Shown here: one piece after another, positions 1-7,408 of the stretch
Layout of the letters: every line of letters begins with the position of its first letter
Position numbering within the stretch: the first letter of the stretch is position 1
Origin: Chloroflexota bacterium
GTDB taxonomy: Bacteria; Chloroflexota; Anaerolineae; Anaerolineales; DRMV01
Length of the DNA: 8,081 nt
NCBI GenBank assembly: GCA_013153335.1
Contig: JAADEP010000203.1
Span: 1 to 8,081, forward strand
Direction: 5' to 3'
Program-made: the position numbers and the translations under genes
The notes under the pieces: model-generated
What the model was told of the DNA's origin: nothing
Databases searched by the model: none
The model's input: the letters and a program-made list of their open reading frames with translations, nothing else

Positions 1-6
1 AGGAGG
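1..6 (+). promoter_or_regulatory. Ribosome binding site of argS
   Basis: A perfect AGGAGG lies at the very left edge, five bases before the ATG at 12. It fixes the argS start. The promoter lies outside the window. Confidence 0.85.
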
Positions 7-11
7 ACGGA

Positions 12-1880
12 ATGCTCGAGCAACTTCAACGCATGGTGCAGGACCGCATTCGCGCGTATTTGCGCGAGCACGACATCCCCGAGCCCGCGACGTGGCGCTT
101 TTCGAAGCCGCCGGGCGAAGGCACGTGGGGCATTTCGTTCGCCTTGTTCCCCGTGGCCGCGGCCGAGGTGCGGGCCAAGGGGCTCTCGATCCCGGTGCCG
201 CAGCGCGCCCAGGCGCTCGCGGAAGCCTTGCGGCCGGTCGTGGAACAAATCCCGGGCGTGCGCGCCGAAGCCGTCCGCGGGTACCTCAACATCTATCTCG
301 ATCCGCATCATTATGGGCGCCAGGTCGTCGACGCGGTGCTCACCCAAGGCGAGCACTATGGCCGGGCCCCGCGGCGCGGCGAGCGTTTGATGGTGGAGTT
401 TTCCCAGCCGAACACGCACAAGGCCTTCCATGTAGGGCATTTGCGCAACGTGATCCTGGGCGAGTCCATCTGCCGCATTTTAGACGCGGCCGGTTACGAC
501 GTTGTGCGCGCGAATTATCTGGGCGACATCGGATGGCACGTGATCAAGTGGTTGTGGAATTACCTCAAGTTCCACCCGGGCGAGGAGCCGCCCGAGGAAT
601 ACAAGACGCGGTGGGTGAGTGACCTCTACGTCGAGGCCAACCGGCGGCTCAAGGAGCACCCCGAATACGAACCCGAAGTTCGCGCCCTGTTCCAGCGCTG
701 GGAGGCGCGCGACCCTGAGCTCGTGGCCTTGTGGGAGAAAACGCGGCAGTGGTCCATCGAGGGCTTTGAACAGATTTACCGCCTTCTGGACGTGCACTTC
801 GACCGGGTGTATTACGAAAGCGAAATGGAAGAGCCGGGCAAGGCCCTGGTGGAAGAGAAGCTCATCCCCATGGGCATAGCCCGGGACTATCGCCCCGAAG
901 GGCCGGTGGTTGTGCCGCTGGACGAGCTTCTGGGCCTGGAGAAGCCCACGTATCGCACCTACGTGGTGCTGCGCTCGGATGGGACGAGCCTCTACGCGAC
1001 CAAAGACTTGCCGCTGGCGATCAAAAAGTTCGAGGAATACCCCGACCTGGTGCGAAGCATTTACGTGATCGACGTGCGGCAATCCCTGTACATGAAGCAA
1101 ATCTTCAAAACCCTTGAGCTCATGGGCTATCCGTGGGCCGACCGGCTTTATCACCTGGCGTACGAGCTGGTCCTTCTGCCGGCCAACATGGTGCAAGAGG
1201 CCGAGGAGGTTGAGCTCGAGCCGGACGAATCCATAGCCGCGAGCGCGGCGGCGTCGGAAGGCGACGGGGGCAAGGCCCCCCTTAAGGCCGCGAGCTCGCG
1301 CGAGGGCGCGGTGTTGCTGGACAAGTTCTTCACCGAAGCCCATCGCCGCGCGCGCGCGATTGTCGAAGAGAAGAACCCTTCCCTGCCGGATGAGGTCAAG
1401 GACCAAGTCGCGTGGCAGGTGGCCCTGGGCGCGGTGAAGTACACCATGCTGGCCCGGGAGAACACCCGGACGGTGACCTTTGACTGGGAAAAGGCCCTCG
1501 ATTTCAAAGGGAACGCGGCGCCCACGATTCAGTACGCGCACGTCCGTTGCGCGAGTTTGCTGCGCCGCGCGGGGGGCGCCATCCCCGAGAGCGTGACCCC
1601 GACCCACGAGCTGCACCCGGCCGAAATCCAGCTCATCTCCGAGCTCGCGGCCTTTCCGCAAACCGTGCAGCGCGCGGCCGAAGAATACAAGCCTTTGCAC
1701 ATCACCAACGCGGCCTTTCGGCTGGCCCAGGCGTTCAACGATTTTTACGACCGCTGCCCGGTTTTGAGCGCGGAGGACGAGACCACGCGCGCGTTCCGCC
1801 TGCGGCTGGTGGCCGCGACCAAGCAGACCCTCGCGAACGCGCTGCGGTTGCTGGGCATCGAAGCGCCCGAGGTCATGTAA
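12..1880 (+). CDS. argS: Arginyl-tRNA synthetase (class I)
   Basis: Cytoplasmic enzyme that charges tRNA-Arg with arginine using ATP. The protein has 622 residues, slightly long for the family (roughly 550-600). The N-terminal tRNA-binding (Add1) domain covers about residues 1-105 and ends in YLNIYLD. The class I HIGH signature is HVGH at 140-143, preceded by SQPNTHK; Lys137 corresponds to the lysine known in ArgRS to compensate for a weak KMSKS motif. The catalytic core continues with RSDGTSLYATKDLPLA and IYVIDVRQ. The C-terminal DALR anticodon-binding domain starts near FKGNAAPTIQYAHVR and ends with LRLLGIEAPEVM, a usual ArgRS ending. The odd part is residues 391-432: where KMSGRKG/KMSSRKG is expected there is an acidic, Ala/Ser-rich insertion followed by KAASSREG. 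The reading frame stays open through it, so it is not a frameshift. The start is supported by AGGAGG at 1-6. The gene converges on the minus-strand operon. Confidence 0.97.
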   Translation: MLEQLQRMVQDRIRAYLREHDIPEPATWRFSKPPGEGTWGISFALFPVAAAEVRAKGLSIPVPQRAQALAEALRPVVEQIPGVRAEAVRGYLNIYLDPHHYGRQVVDAVLTQGEHYGRAPRRGERLMVEFSQPNTHKAFHVGHLRNVILGESICRILDAAGYDVVRANYLGDIGWHVIKWLWNYLKFHPGEEPPEEYKTRWVSDLYVEANRRLKEHPEYEPEVRALFQRWEARDPELVALWEKTRQWSIEGFEQIYRLLDVHFDRVYYESEMEEPGKALVEEKLIPMGIARDYRPEGPVVVPLDELLGLEKPTYRTYVVLRSDGTSLYATKDLPLAIKKFEEYPDLVRSIYVIDVRQSLYMKQIFKTLELMGYPWADRLYHLAYELVLLPANMVQEAEEVELEPDESIAASAAASEGDGGKAPLKAASSREGAVLLDKFFTEAHRRARAIVEEKNPSLPDEVKDQVAWQVALGAVKYTMLARENTRTVTFDWEKALDFKGNAAPTIQYAHVRCASLLRRAGGAIPESVTPTHELHPAEIQLISELAAFPQTVQRAAEEYKPLHITNAAFRLAQAFNDFYDRCPVLSAEDETTRAFRLRLVAATKQTLANALRLLGIEAPEVM

Positions 1881-1885
1881 ATCGG

Positions 1886-1920
1886 GCTTGCGCGCGCGGG
1901 CGAGTCGCCCGGGCTCAAGC
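1886..1920. terminator. Possible bidirectional terminator hairpin between argS and the converging operon
   Basis: Bases 1886-1890 (gcttg) pair with 1916-1920 (caagc), and 1897-1902 (cgggcg) pair with 1906-1911 (cgcccg), leaving a 3-base loop (agt) and an internal bulge. The hairpin spans almost the whole gap between the two convergent stops and covers the TGA of the minus-strand gene. Position and GC-rich stem suit a shared terminator. Neither strand shows a real T-run after the stem, so an intrinsic terminator is not proven. Confidence 0.35.
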
Positions 1921-2928
1921 TTGGCCGCCTGACCCGGACGGGGCCGCGAGGTCCGGGGCCAGACGGCGCTGCCACGCTTCGAGCTCGTCGGTCGGGAGCC
2001 CCAGGCCTTCCAGCAAATTGCGCAACGTATTCCAGTGCACGCGTTCCCACGCGCGCGGGCTCGCGTTCGCGTTGTGGGGCGCGAGCAGCACGTTGGGCAT
2101 CGTGCGCAGGGGGCTATCCAGGGGTAGAGGTTCGCGCTCGAAAACGTCCAGGGCCGCGCCCGCGAGCCTGCCGGTGCGCAGCGCGTCGATGAGCGCTTCT
2201 TCTTCCACAATGGGCCCGCGCGCGGTGTTGATGAGCACGGCCCCGGGCTTGACCAGGGCCAGGGTTTCGCGGTTGATGAGGTGATAGCTCGTGGGGTTGA
2301 GGTCGCAATTCAAGCTGATGAAGTCGGCCTCCGCGAGCAGCTCTTCCAAAGGCACCATGCGCACCCCGACTTCCTGCACAAACGCGGGGTCGATGGGCCG
2401 GATGTCGTTCCCCAAGAGCCGCATGCCAAAGGCTCGTGCCCGGCGCAAGACCGCCTTGCCGATGTTGCCCACGCCGATCACGCCCAGCGTGCGCTCGTTG
2501 AGCGCGTAGCCGATGCGCTTTTCCCATCGGCCGGCCTTCATCGCCTGGTCCAGCCACGGGAGCCCGCGGGCAAAGGCCAATATATAGCCCAGCACCGTAT
2601 CGGCCACGGGGTCTGTGAACGCGTTCGGTGTATTGCGCACCTGAATGCCCAGCCGGGCCGCGGCTTCGCGGTCGATCGAATCCACCCCAGTGCCCCACTT
2701 CGCGATCACCTTGAGTCGGGGCGCGCTCGCCTCGAGGACGCGCGCGGTGAAACGATCGTCGCCGCAAATGGCGCCGTCGATGCACCCCGCGTAGGGCAAC
2801 AGCTCCTCTTCTTCGAGGCGCTCCTTGACCGGCGGGATGATCACGCGCAGGCCGTACGCCTCGAACACAGGGCGAAACCGCTCATACTCGGGGATCATGT
2901 AGGGCGCGGAGAGCAGGATCGTGGGCAT
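1915..2928 (-). CDS. D-2-hydroxyacid dehydrogenase, SerA-like (phosphoglycerate dehydrogenase-like)
   Basis: NAD-dependent oxidoreductase of the D-isomer-specific 2-hydroxyacid dehydrogenase family, 337 residues. The catalytic half contains KWGTGVDSID at 77-86. The Rossmann half has GVGNIG at 152-157, and the second strand ends in Asn174-Asp175, an acidic residue favouring NAD. The catalytic triad is Arg237 (NTARGP), Glu266 (FEREPLP) and His285 (APHNANASP). The APHNANASPRAWERVH signature fits the PGDH-like subgroup rather than the serine-pathway enzyme proper. There is no C-terminal ACT domain, only a short Gly/Ser-rich tail after about 325. Start ATG at 2928 is preceded by AGGAG (2939-2935) with a 6-base spacer. 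It is the last gene of the operon, 30 bases after the lipoprotein gene. The exact substrate is unknown; 3-phosphoglycerate, another sugar acid or a 2-keto acid are all possible. Confidence 0.9.
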   Translation of the reverse strand: MPTILLSAPYMIPEYERFRPVFEAYGLRVIIPPVKERLEEEELLPYAGCIDGAICGDDRFTARVLEASAPRLKVIAKWGTGVDSIDREAAARLGIQVRNTPNAFTDPVADTVLGYILAFARGLPWLDQAMKAGRWEKRIGYALNERTLGVIGVGNIGKAVLRRARAFGMRLLGNDIRPIDPAFVQEVGVRMVPLEELLAEADFISLNCDLNPTSYHLINRETLALVKPGAVLINTARGPIVEEEALIDALRTGRLAGAALDVFEREPLPLDSPLRTMPNVLLAPHNANASPRAWERVHWNTLRNLLEGLGLPTDELEAWQRRLAPDLAAPSGSGGQA

Positions 2929-2958
2929 GATCAGCTCCTGTCAACCTGGGGTGAAGCC

Positions 2959-4164
2959 TTAGGGCGCGGGTGGGTCGAGGATCCACAGCCAGGCGTCGCG
3001 GAACGCACACTGGGCGTAGCCCGATTCGGCCGCGGCCACAAAGCCCGCGAACCCGGGCCCGAGGTTCAGGTCTTGATTCGGGGCCTGGATGAACACCTGG
3101 ACCGCGTCCGCGGTGCGCAGCATGAGATCTTGCTCTTGGGTGACCTTGTCCCGATAGGCGGTCAAAGCCTGGCGTCGGTTCGGGTCGGTTTCGCGGCCGA
3201 TGAGGTCGTTGAGGTAAGTCAGATAGTCTCGGAAGGCCTGCTTCAGGGTCTCGATGTACGCGCCCATGGCCGAGCGGTACCACGCCAGCCCGGCTTCATC
3301 CTCAGGGTCTTCGGGCGGGGCGGGAGGTGGGGGCGGCGAAAACGGAGGCACGCGGGTGCCGTCCGAGATCCGGGTGATGGGCGGCGTGAGTTGGGGCACA
3401 TAGAGGGAAGGCGGCTCGTTGGGGTCGAATTCCCGGAGCAAGGTGCGGTTCGAATACACCGCGATGCGGCGACCTTGCAAGACCACCGTGAACTGATTGG
3501 AACTGCCGTTGCGCCAGTTGAATTTGCGGTCCTGAGTCCGGGGCCAGAGCAGCCGCAAGTTCGCGAGCTGGCCATCCTTATAGATGCTGAAAAAGCCGTA
3601 GCCCATGCGCGTGAACAGCACGACGTATTGGCTTGGCTTGACGTCATCGCCGTTCGCGCGCAAAAAGAAACCGCAGCCGGCCGTGCCGTACTTGGTATCC
3701 CACGTGACCTCCGCGTGCAGCACGCCGTCTTGCATCACGGTTTCGGGATGGGGCGTGCCGAACTCGATGCTGCGATATCCTTCGGCCCGGAGCACGTAGT
3801 AAGGCTCAAGCCACCCGGGCCGGCCGAGCGCGGGGTCAACGCCATAAAAGGGCAGGGCCGCGCGCACCGGCGCGAAGGCCTGCCACGTGGCATCCTGGAG
3901 CCGGGCTTCGAGGGTTTGCCGCAGCGCGAGGGTGGCCTGGGCCTCGCGCGCAACTTGCGTCGCCCGGGCTTGCGCGGTTTGCAACTGCGCGTACGGGTTG
4001 GGCTGGGCTGCGGCGCGCTGCGTCGCGGTCGCGGGGATCCAGGTTTGGAGCGCTCGCGCGGTGGCCTGGGCGGCCGGGTCCAGCACCGTCGTATCCGCGC
4101 GGCAGCCCGCCATCCCCCAGAGCAGCATGACCACGACCAGGGCGAACCCGAGTTTGGCCTTCAT
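2959..4164 (-). CDS. Lipoprotein with helical repeat region and LamG/DUF1080-like beta-sandwich domain
   Basis: Exported lipid-anchored protein of unknown function, 401 residues. Residues 1-20 form a lipoprotein signal peptide (Lys at 2 and 4, hydrophobic core, lipobox GMAGC) with lipidation expected at Cys21. Residues about 30-95 are rich in Ala, Gln, Thr and Arg and look helical or coiled-coil. Residues about 110-270 resemble a concanavalin-like (LamG/DUF1080-type) sandwich: GCGFFLRANGDD, YVVLFTR and FTVVLQGRRIAVYSNRTLL follow the pattern of these carbohydrate-binding or hydrolase-associated domains. A proline-rich linker (FSPPPPPAPPEDPEDE) leads to a C-terminal helical region. The ATG at 4164 is chosen because GGAGG (4178-4174) lies 9 bases upstream and the signal peptide starts there; an in-frame ATG 48 bases upstream lies inside the preceding LCP gene and would add a charged extension. 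It follows the LCP gene by 19 bases, suggesting a shared role at the cell surface. No catalytic residues are recognised. Confidence 0.85.
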   Translation of the reverse strand: MKAKLGFALVVVMLLWGMAGCRADTTVLDPAAQATARALQTWIPATATQRAAAQPNPYAQLQTAQARATQVAREAQATLALRQTLEARLQDATWQAFAPVRAALPFYGVDPALGRPGWLEPYYVLRAEGYRSIEFGTPHPETVMQDGVLHAEVTWDTKYGTAGCGFFLRANGDDVKPSQYVVLFTRMGYGFFSIYKDGQLANLRLLWPRTQDRKFNWRNGSSNQFTVVLQGRRIAVYSNRTLLREFDPNEPPSLYVPQLTPPITRISDGTRVPPFSPPPPPAPPEDPEDEAGLAWYRSAMGAYIETLKQAFRDYLTYLNDLIGRETDPNRRQALTAYRDKVTQEQDLMLRTADAVQVFIQAPNQDLNLGPGFAGFVAAAESGYAQCAFRDAWLWILDPPAP

Positions 4165-4183
4165 AAGTCTTTGCCTCCGTGGT

Positions 4184-5698
4184 TCACCTTTGGGTCGGGG
4201 TTGGCTGCGCACAGGTCACATCCGCGGGGATGGGGTTGTGCTGGGCCCAATCCGCGCCCAGATACACGGCCAAATCGATGGCCTGCGCGTTCGGGGGCCA
4301 GTGCGTCACCCGGTGGTCCGGCACCTGGAACAAGCGCTGGAGGAGGAACAGCGTCGCGGGTTTGTGGTTCCAGACCTCGATCGCGGTCTCTGGATAGAGC
4401 TGGTTCGCGTTCCCGACGTCCACGACCCAGAAGCCGTATTGGCGCAAGTACGCGGCCGTGCGGCAGGCCAAACCGGGCACCTGGGTACCGTTGTAGATGC
4501 CGATGCGGGCTTGCTCTTGTTGCGCCAAGCGCCACCAATCCGGCGTTGGGGTGGGCGTGCCGACCGGCATCGCGGGCGGGGCTGGAGCGCTGACGCGCGG
4601 GGTCGCGGCCGGGGGTGGGGTTGGCGCGCCCGCGTTCGAGGGGCCGAAGAGCACCTGGTCCCGCAGCCGGCGGATGGCCTGGAGGTCGGGGATGAGCACA
4701 TACACCCCGTTGATCATCTGTGCCTGCGCGTGGTGCTGATCAATCACGGCCATGTGGATGTTGTGGGCAGGTAGGTCCCGCAATTGCCACGCCAGGCGTA
4801 GCATGTCGGGCCCGCGCAAGTTGGTCCAAATTCCGTTTTGCAGAGAGCGGTAAATCGTGGGTAGTTGGGCGGCGATGCGTTCCCACACCCAAGGTTCTTG
4901 GAGGCGCTGGTACATGGCCCACAGCACTTGTTGTTGGCGGGCCATGCGACCGAAGTCGCCTTGCTCGTCGCTCCGAAAGCGCACATAAGCCAGCGCCAAC
5001 GTGCCGTTCAGCGTTTGGCGCCCGGGTTTGAGCCGTACGGGCTTGTACGCACCGGTTTGGGGGTCATAGGTGTCGAGCAGCATGGGGTGGGGCACGTCGA
5101 TCTTCACCCCGCCGATCGCGTCCACCAGCTGGACGAACGAAGCGTAATTGACCACCGCGTAATAGGGAATGTCGAGGTCGAGCACCTGGCCGACCACCTG
5201 CGCGGCATAACGCGCGCCCGCGTGGGGCCCGCCTTGGGCGAAGCCGGCCGGGTAAGCCATGTTGATTTTCTGCGGGTAAGCAGGCCATCCAGGGATGTCG
5301 ACCATCAGATCCCGGGGCAGGGACAGGACGCCCAGCCGCGGGCCTTGCGGGTCATAGACCAGCACGACCAGCGTATCGCTTCGCGGTGGGCCCCAGCTCT
5401 CGACCCAGGGCCGGTCGTCCACCCCCAAAAGCAGCATGACCAGGGGCGAACGTCCATCCCACGGCGGGCCAGGCGTTGCTTCGGTGAAGGACACGTCGGG
5501 CAGCGCGGTGAGGAGCGCGGCCAGGTCGGGCGTCCCTCGTCGGGCGAACGGCCCGATCTGCCCCGGGCCCGCTTGCGCGTGATAGTCCTGCCAAAGCCAC
5601 CAGGCGCCCGTCCCGCAGACGAGGAGCAGGCTGAGCAGGAGCCCGAAAAAGAGCAAGCCTTCCCGCCACGTGAGGCGGCTAAGCACGTCGCTGTTCAT
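4184..5698 (-). CDS. LytR-CpsA-Psr (LCP) family cell-wall glycopolymer ligase with LytR_C domain
   Basis: Membrane-anchored extracytoplasmic protein, 504 residues. LCP proteins move glycopolymers from polyprenyl phosphate carriers to the cell wall and can act as pyrophosphatases. A short cytoplasmic N-terminus is followed by one membrane helix at about 14-36. The LCP domain (about 85-275) shows LLLGVDDR (89-96), RSDT (106-109), SLPRD (126-130), KINMAYPAG, the VDAIGGVKIDVP block (192-203), LNGTLALAYVRFR (230-242) and RMARQQQV (251-258); the conserved Asp and Arg residues are present. A Pro/Thr/Ala-rich linker precedes a LytR_C-like domain at about 397-488 (GIYNGTQVPGL opening). The start ATG at 5698 overlaps the end of the upstream dehydrogenase gene by 20 bp. 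The GAGGT before it sits only two bases from the ATG, so translation probably depends on coupling. A longer reading frame upstream lies inside the neighbouring gene and lacks LCP-like sequence. Confidence 0.92.
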   Translation of the reverse strand: MNSDVLSRLTWREGLLFFGLLLSLLLVCGTGAWWLWQDYHAQAGPGQIGPFARRGTPDLAALLTALPDVSFTEATPGPPWDGRSPLVMLLLGVDDRPWVESWGPPRSDTLVVLVYDPQGPRLGVLSLPRDLMVDIPGWPAYPQKINMAYPAGFAQGGPHAGARYAAQVVGQVLDLDIPYYAVVNYASFVQLVDAIGGVKIDVPHPMLLDTYDPQTGAYKPVRLKPGRQTLNGTLALAYVRFRSDEQGDFGRMARQQQVLWAMYQRLQEPWVWERIAAQLPTIYRSLQNGIWTNLRGPDMLRLAWQLRDLPAHNIHMAVIDQHHAQAQMINGVYVLIPDLQAIRRLRDQVLFGPSNAGAPTPPPAATPRVSAPAPPAMPVGTPTPTPDWWRLAQQEQARIGIYNGTQVPGLACRTAAYLRQYGFWVVDVGNANQLYPETAIEVWNHKPATLFLLQRLFQVPDHRVTHWPPNAQAIDLAVYLGADWAQHNPIPADVTCAQPTPTQR

Positions 5699-6671
5699 AG
5701 ACCTCAGGGTTGACCACGCGTGGCAGCCGGCGCCCCTCCAGGCCGGCCAGGAGGTTCTCGACCGCGAGCTCGGCCATGGCTCGCCGGGTCCCATACGTCG
5801 CGGAACCGATGTGGGGCGTGATGACCACGTTGGGCAGCTGATACAGGGGATGGTCCGCGGGCAGCGGTTCGGGATCGGTCACGTCGAGCCCCGCGCCCGC
5901 GATCCAGCCTTCTTGTAGCGCGCGGAGCAAGGCCTGGGTGTCGACCACGGGCCCGCGGGCCATGTTGATGAGCAGGGCTGTGGGCTTCATCCGGCGGAGT
6001 TCGGCTTCCCGGATCAGCCCTCGGGTCTCGGGCGTGAGGGGCACGTGCAGCGAGACCACGTCGCTCGTCGCGAGCAAGGTGTCGAGGTCGACCCGTCGCG
6101 CGCCGAGCTCGGCCTCGATGTGGGGCTTGGGCGTGCGGCTGGTGTAGATCACCCGCATGCGGAACCCGACCGCGCGCCGCGCCACAGCCTGGCCGATTTG
6201 GCCCATCCCCACAATGCCCAGGGTGCGGTCGACCAAATCGTAGCCCAGCCAGCGCGTCGCGTGCCACAGCCCCCAACGGCCCTCGCGCGCGTCGCGCGCA
6301 GCCGGGAAGATGCCCCGGGCCACGGCCAGAATGAGCGCCCAGGTGAGATCCGCGACCGCGTCGGTCAGGACACCGGGCGTATGCCCTACCGGGATCCCGC
6401 GGCGGGTGCACGCGGCCACGTCGATGTTGTCGACCCCGACCGCGTAGTTGCTGATGACCTTGAGCCGGGGCATCTGGTCGAGCAGCGCCTCGTCCACCCG
6501 GTCGGTTAGCCAGGTCAACAGCCCTTCCACCTCGGGGAAGTATGGCGCGAGGCTCGGGTGAATCCCCGGCACGCCGTCGGGACCGACCACGACCCGGGTG
6601 CGCTCATATAGCGGAGCCACCCAGTCTTTGGGCATGGGATGGGCAAGGATGACCAGCGGCTTGGTTGTCAT
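5679..6671 (-). CDS. D-2-hydroxyacid dehydrogenase, glyoxylate/hydroxypyruvate reductase type
   Basis: Cytoplasmic oxidoreductase of 330 residues, related to GyaR/GHPR enzymes that reduce glyoxylate or hydroxypyruvate to glycolate or D-glycerate. The substrate half has the NYAVGVDNIDV segment (75-85). The nucleotide-binding motif is GMGQIG (155-160), and the next strand ends YTSRTPKP, so Ser178-Arg179 replace the usual acidic residue; this pattern suits NADPH. Catalytic residues are Arg239 (NMARGP), Glu268 (DVTDPEPLP) and His287 (TPHIGSATYGTR). Start ATG at 6671 has GAGG (6681-6678) six bases upstream and matches the family N-terminus (KPLVILAHPMPKDW). An in-frame ATG at 6713 would nearly abut the upstream stop but has no clear ribosome site. 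It lies 47 bases after the cytidylyltransferase gene, and its 3' end overlaps the LCP gene by 20 bp. It is clearly a distant paralogue of the dehydrogenase at 1915-2928, not a recent duplicate. Confidence 0.9.
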   Translation of the reverse strand: MTTKPLVILAHPMPKDWVAPLYERTRVVVGPDGVPGIHPSLAPYFPEVEGLLTWLTDRVDEALLDQMPRLKVISNYAVGVDNIDVAACTRRGIPVGHTPGVLTDAVADLTWALILAVARGIFPAARDAREGRWGLWHATRWLGYDLVDRTLGIVGMGQIGQAVARRAVGFRMRVIYTSRTPKPHIEAELGARRVDLDTLLATSDVVSLHVPLTPETRGLIREAELRRMKPTALLINMARGPVVDTQALLRALQEGWIAGAGLDVTDPEPLPADHPLYQLPNVVITPHIGSATYGTRRAMAELAVENLLAGLEGRRLPRVVNPEVYEQRRA

Positions 6672-6718
6672 CGTCGGCCTCGCAATGGGGAGCTCGCGGG
6701 CTTGCCGCGGCATGAGGA

Positions 6719-7408
6719 TTATAACGCGTTCTGCTCGGACGTGCCGCGCTCGCGCATCAGGCACTCGGCCACGCGAAAGTCGATCTCCTCGTCAATGTCG
6801 ACGGCCTCGTCCCGCGGGATTTCAAACAGCCAGGGCCGTTCACCGATGCGATTGCGGCGCCGGAGGAAGCCTTCCCGGTCGAAGAGGTAGAGGCACGAGT
6901 TTTCTTCGTAGATGGGAGGCAGGTCCTGCGTGCGCAACAGCACCTTGGGGTCGTGGTTCAAAGGGCGTCCGTCCGCGGTCCACAGGCGGGTTTGCCAACG
7001 CGTGACCCCGAAGAGGGAGTCGTACGCAGGCCAATGGGCGAAGAAGGTCTGGATAGCCCGGCGGACAGTCTGGGGCCGCAAGAGGGGGTTGGTGCTGTGG
7101 GTCTGCAAGTAAAAGGCCGCGGGCACGCGTTGGACGTCGTGCAGCAGCACGTCGTTCATGGGGATGTGCCCATCCCGCAGGTGGGGCGGGCGCTCGAGCA
7201 GGCGCACTTGCGGGAAGGCCGCGCGCACGCCTTCCATAATGATGGGACTGTCGGTGTCGACGACGACGAGCTCGATCTCGGGCACTGCGAGCAGGGTTTC
7301 GAGGATGTACGCGTACAAAGGCCGTCCGGCCAAAGGGCGGTAGTTCTTCCCGGGCACGCGTTCGCTGTGGTGCCGCATGGGTACCAAGGCGACCAGTTTA
7401 TACGTCAT
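6719..7408 (-). CDS. Acylneuraminate (CMP-sugar) cytidylyltransferase family protein, NeuA-like
   Basis: Predicted to join CTP and an acidic sugar (sialic acid, another nonulosonate, KDO-like or unknown) to give a CMP-sugar plus pyrophosphate. It has 229 residues, the usual single-domain length. The N-terminal nucleotide-binding loop is PMRHHSERVPGKN (10-22), with Arg12, Ser15, Lys21 and Asn22 in the places of the family ARxGSKxxxxKN signature. Further family blocks are VVVDTDS (48-54), LQTHSTNPLL (101-110), RTQDLPPIYEENSCLY (159-174) and the metal-site region EAVDIDEEIDF (201-211), with Asp204 and Asp206 as likely Mg2+ ligands. The ATG at 7408 is chosen because GGAGG (7421-7417) lies 8 bases upstream and MTYKLVALVP matches the family start. 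The frame extends upstream only through the preceding gene. It overlaps that gene by 11 bp, implying coupled translation. No NeuB-type synthase is in the window, so the sugar cannot be named. Confidence 0.9.
   Translation of the reverse strand: MTYKLVALVPMRHHSERVPGKNYRPLAGRPLYAYILETLLAVPEIELVVVDTDSPIIMEGVRAAFPQVRLLERPPHLRDGHIPMNDVLLHDVQRVPAAFYLQTHSTNPLLRPQTVRRAIQTFFAHWPAYDSLFGVTRWQTRLWTADGRPLNHDPKVLLRTQDLPPIYEENSCLYLFDREGFLRRRNRIGERPWLFEIPRDEAVDIDEEIDFRVAECLMRERGTSEQNAL

Noticed and set aside
480..2210. A 576-codon open frame on the minus strand
   Set aside because: It is antisense to argS and runs into the SerA-like gene in another frame. The product is Arg/Leu/Gly-rich with no family motif.
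2281..4593. A 770-codon open frame on the plus strand
   Set aside because: It lies antisense to the dehydrogenase, lipoprotein and LCP genes, all of which have strong family motifs and ribosome sites. High GC at third positions suppresses stop codons in the opposite frame, and its product shows no recognisable domain.
4865..5713. A 282-codon plus-strand frame opposite the LCP gene
   Set aside because: It is a shadow of the LCP gene, rich in His, Arg, Val and Gly, with no ribosome site seen.
6672..6764. Longer start for the glyoxylate-reductase-type dehydrogenase
   Set aside because: The extension overlaps the cytidylyltransferase gene, has no homologous look and lacks a ribosome site. The ATG at 6671 fits the family N-terminus.
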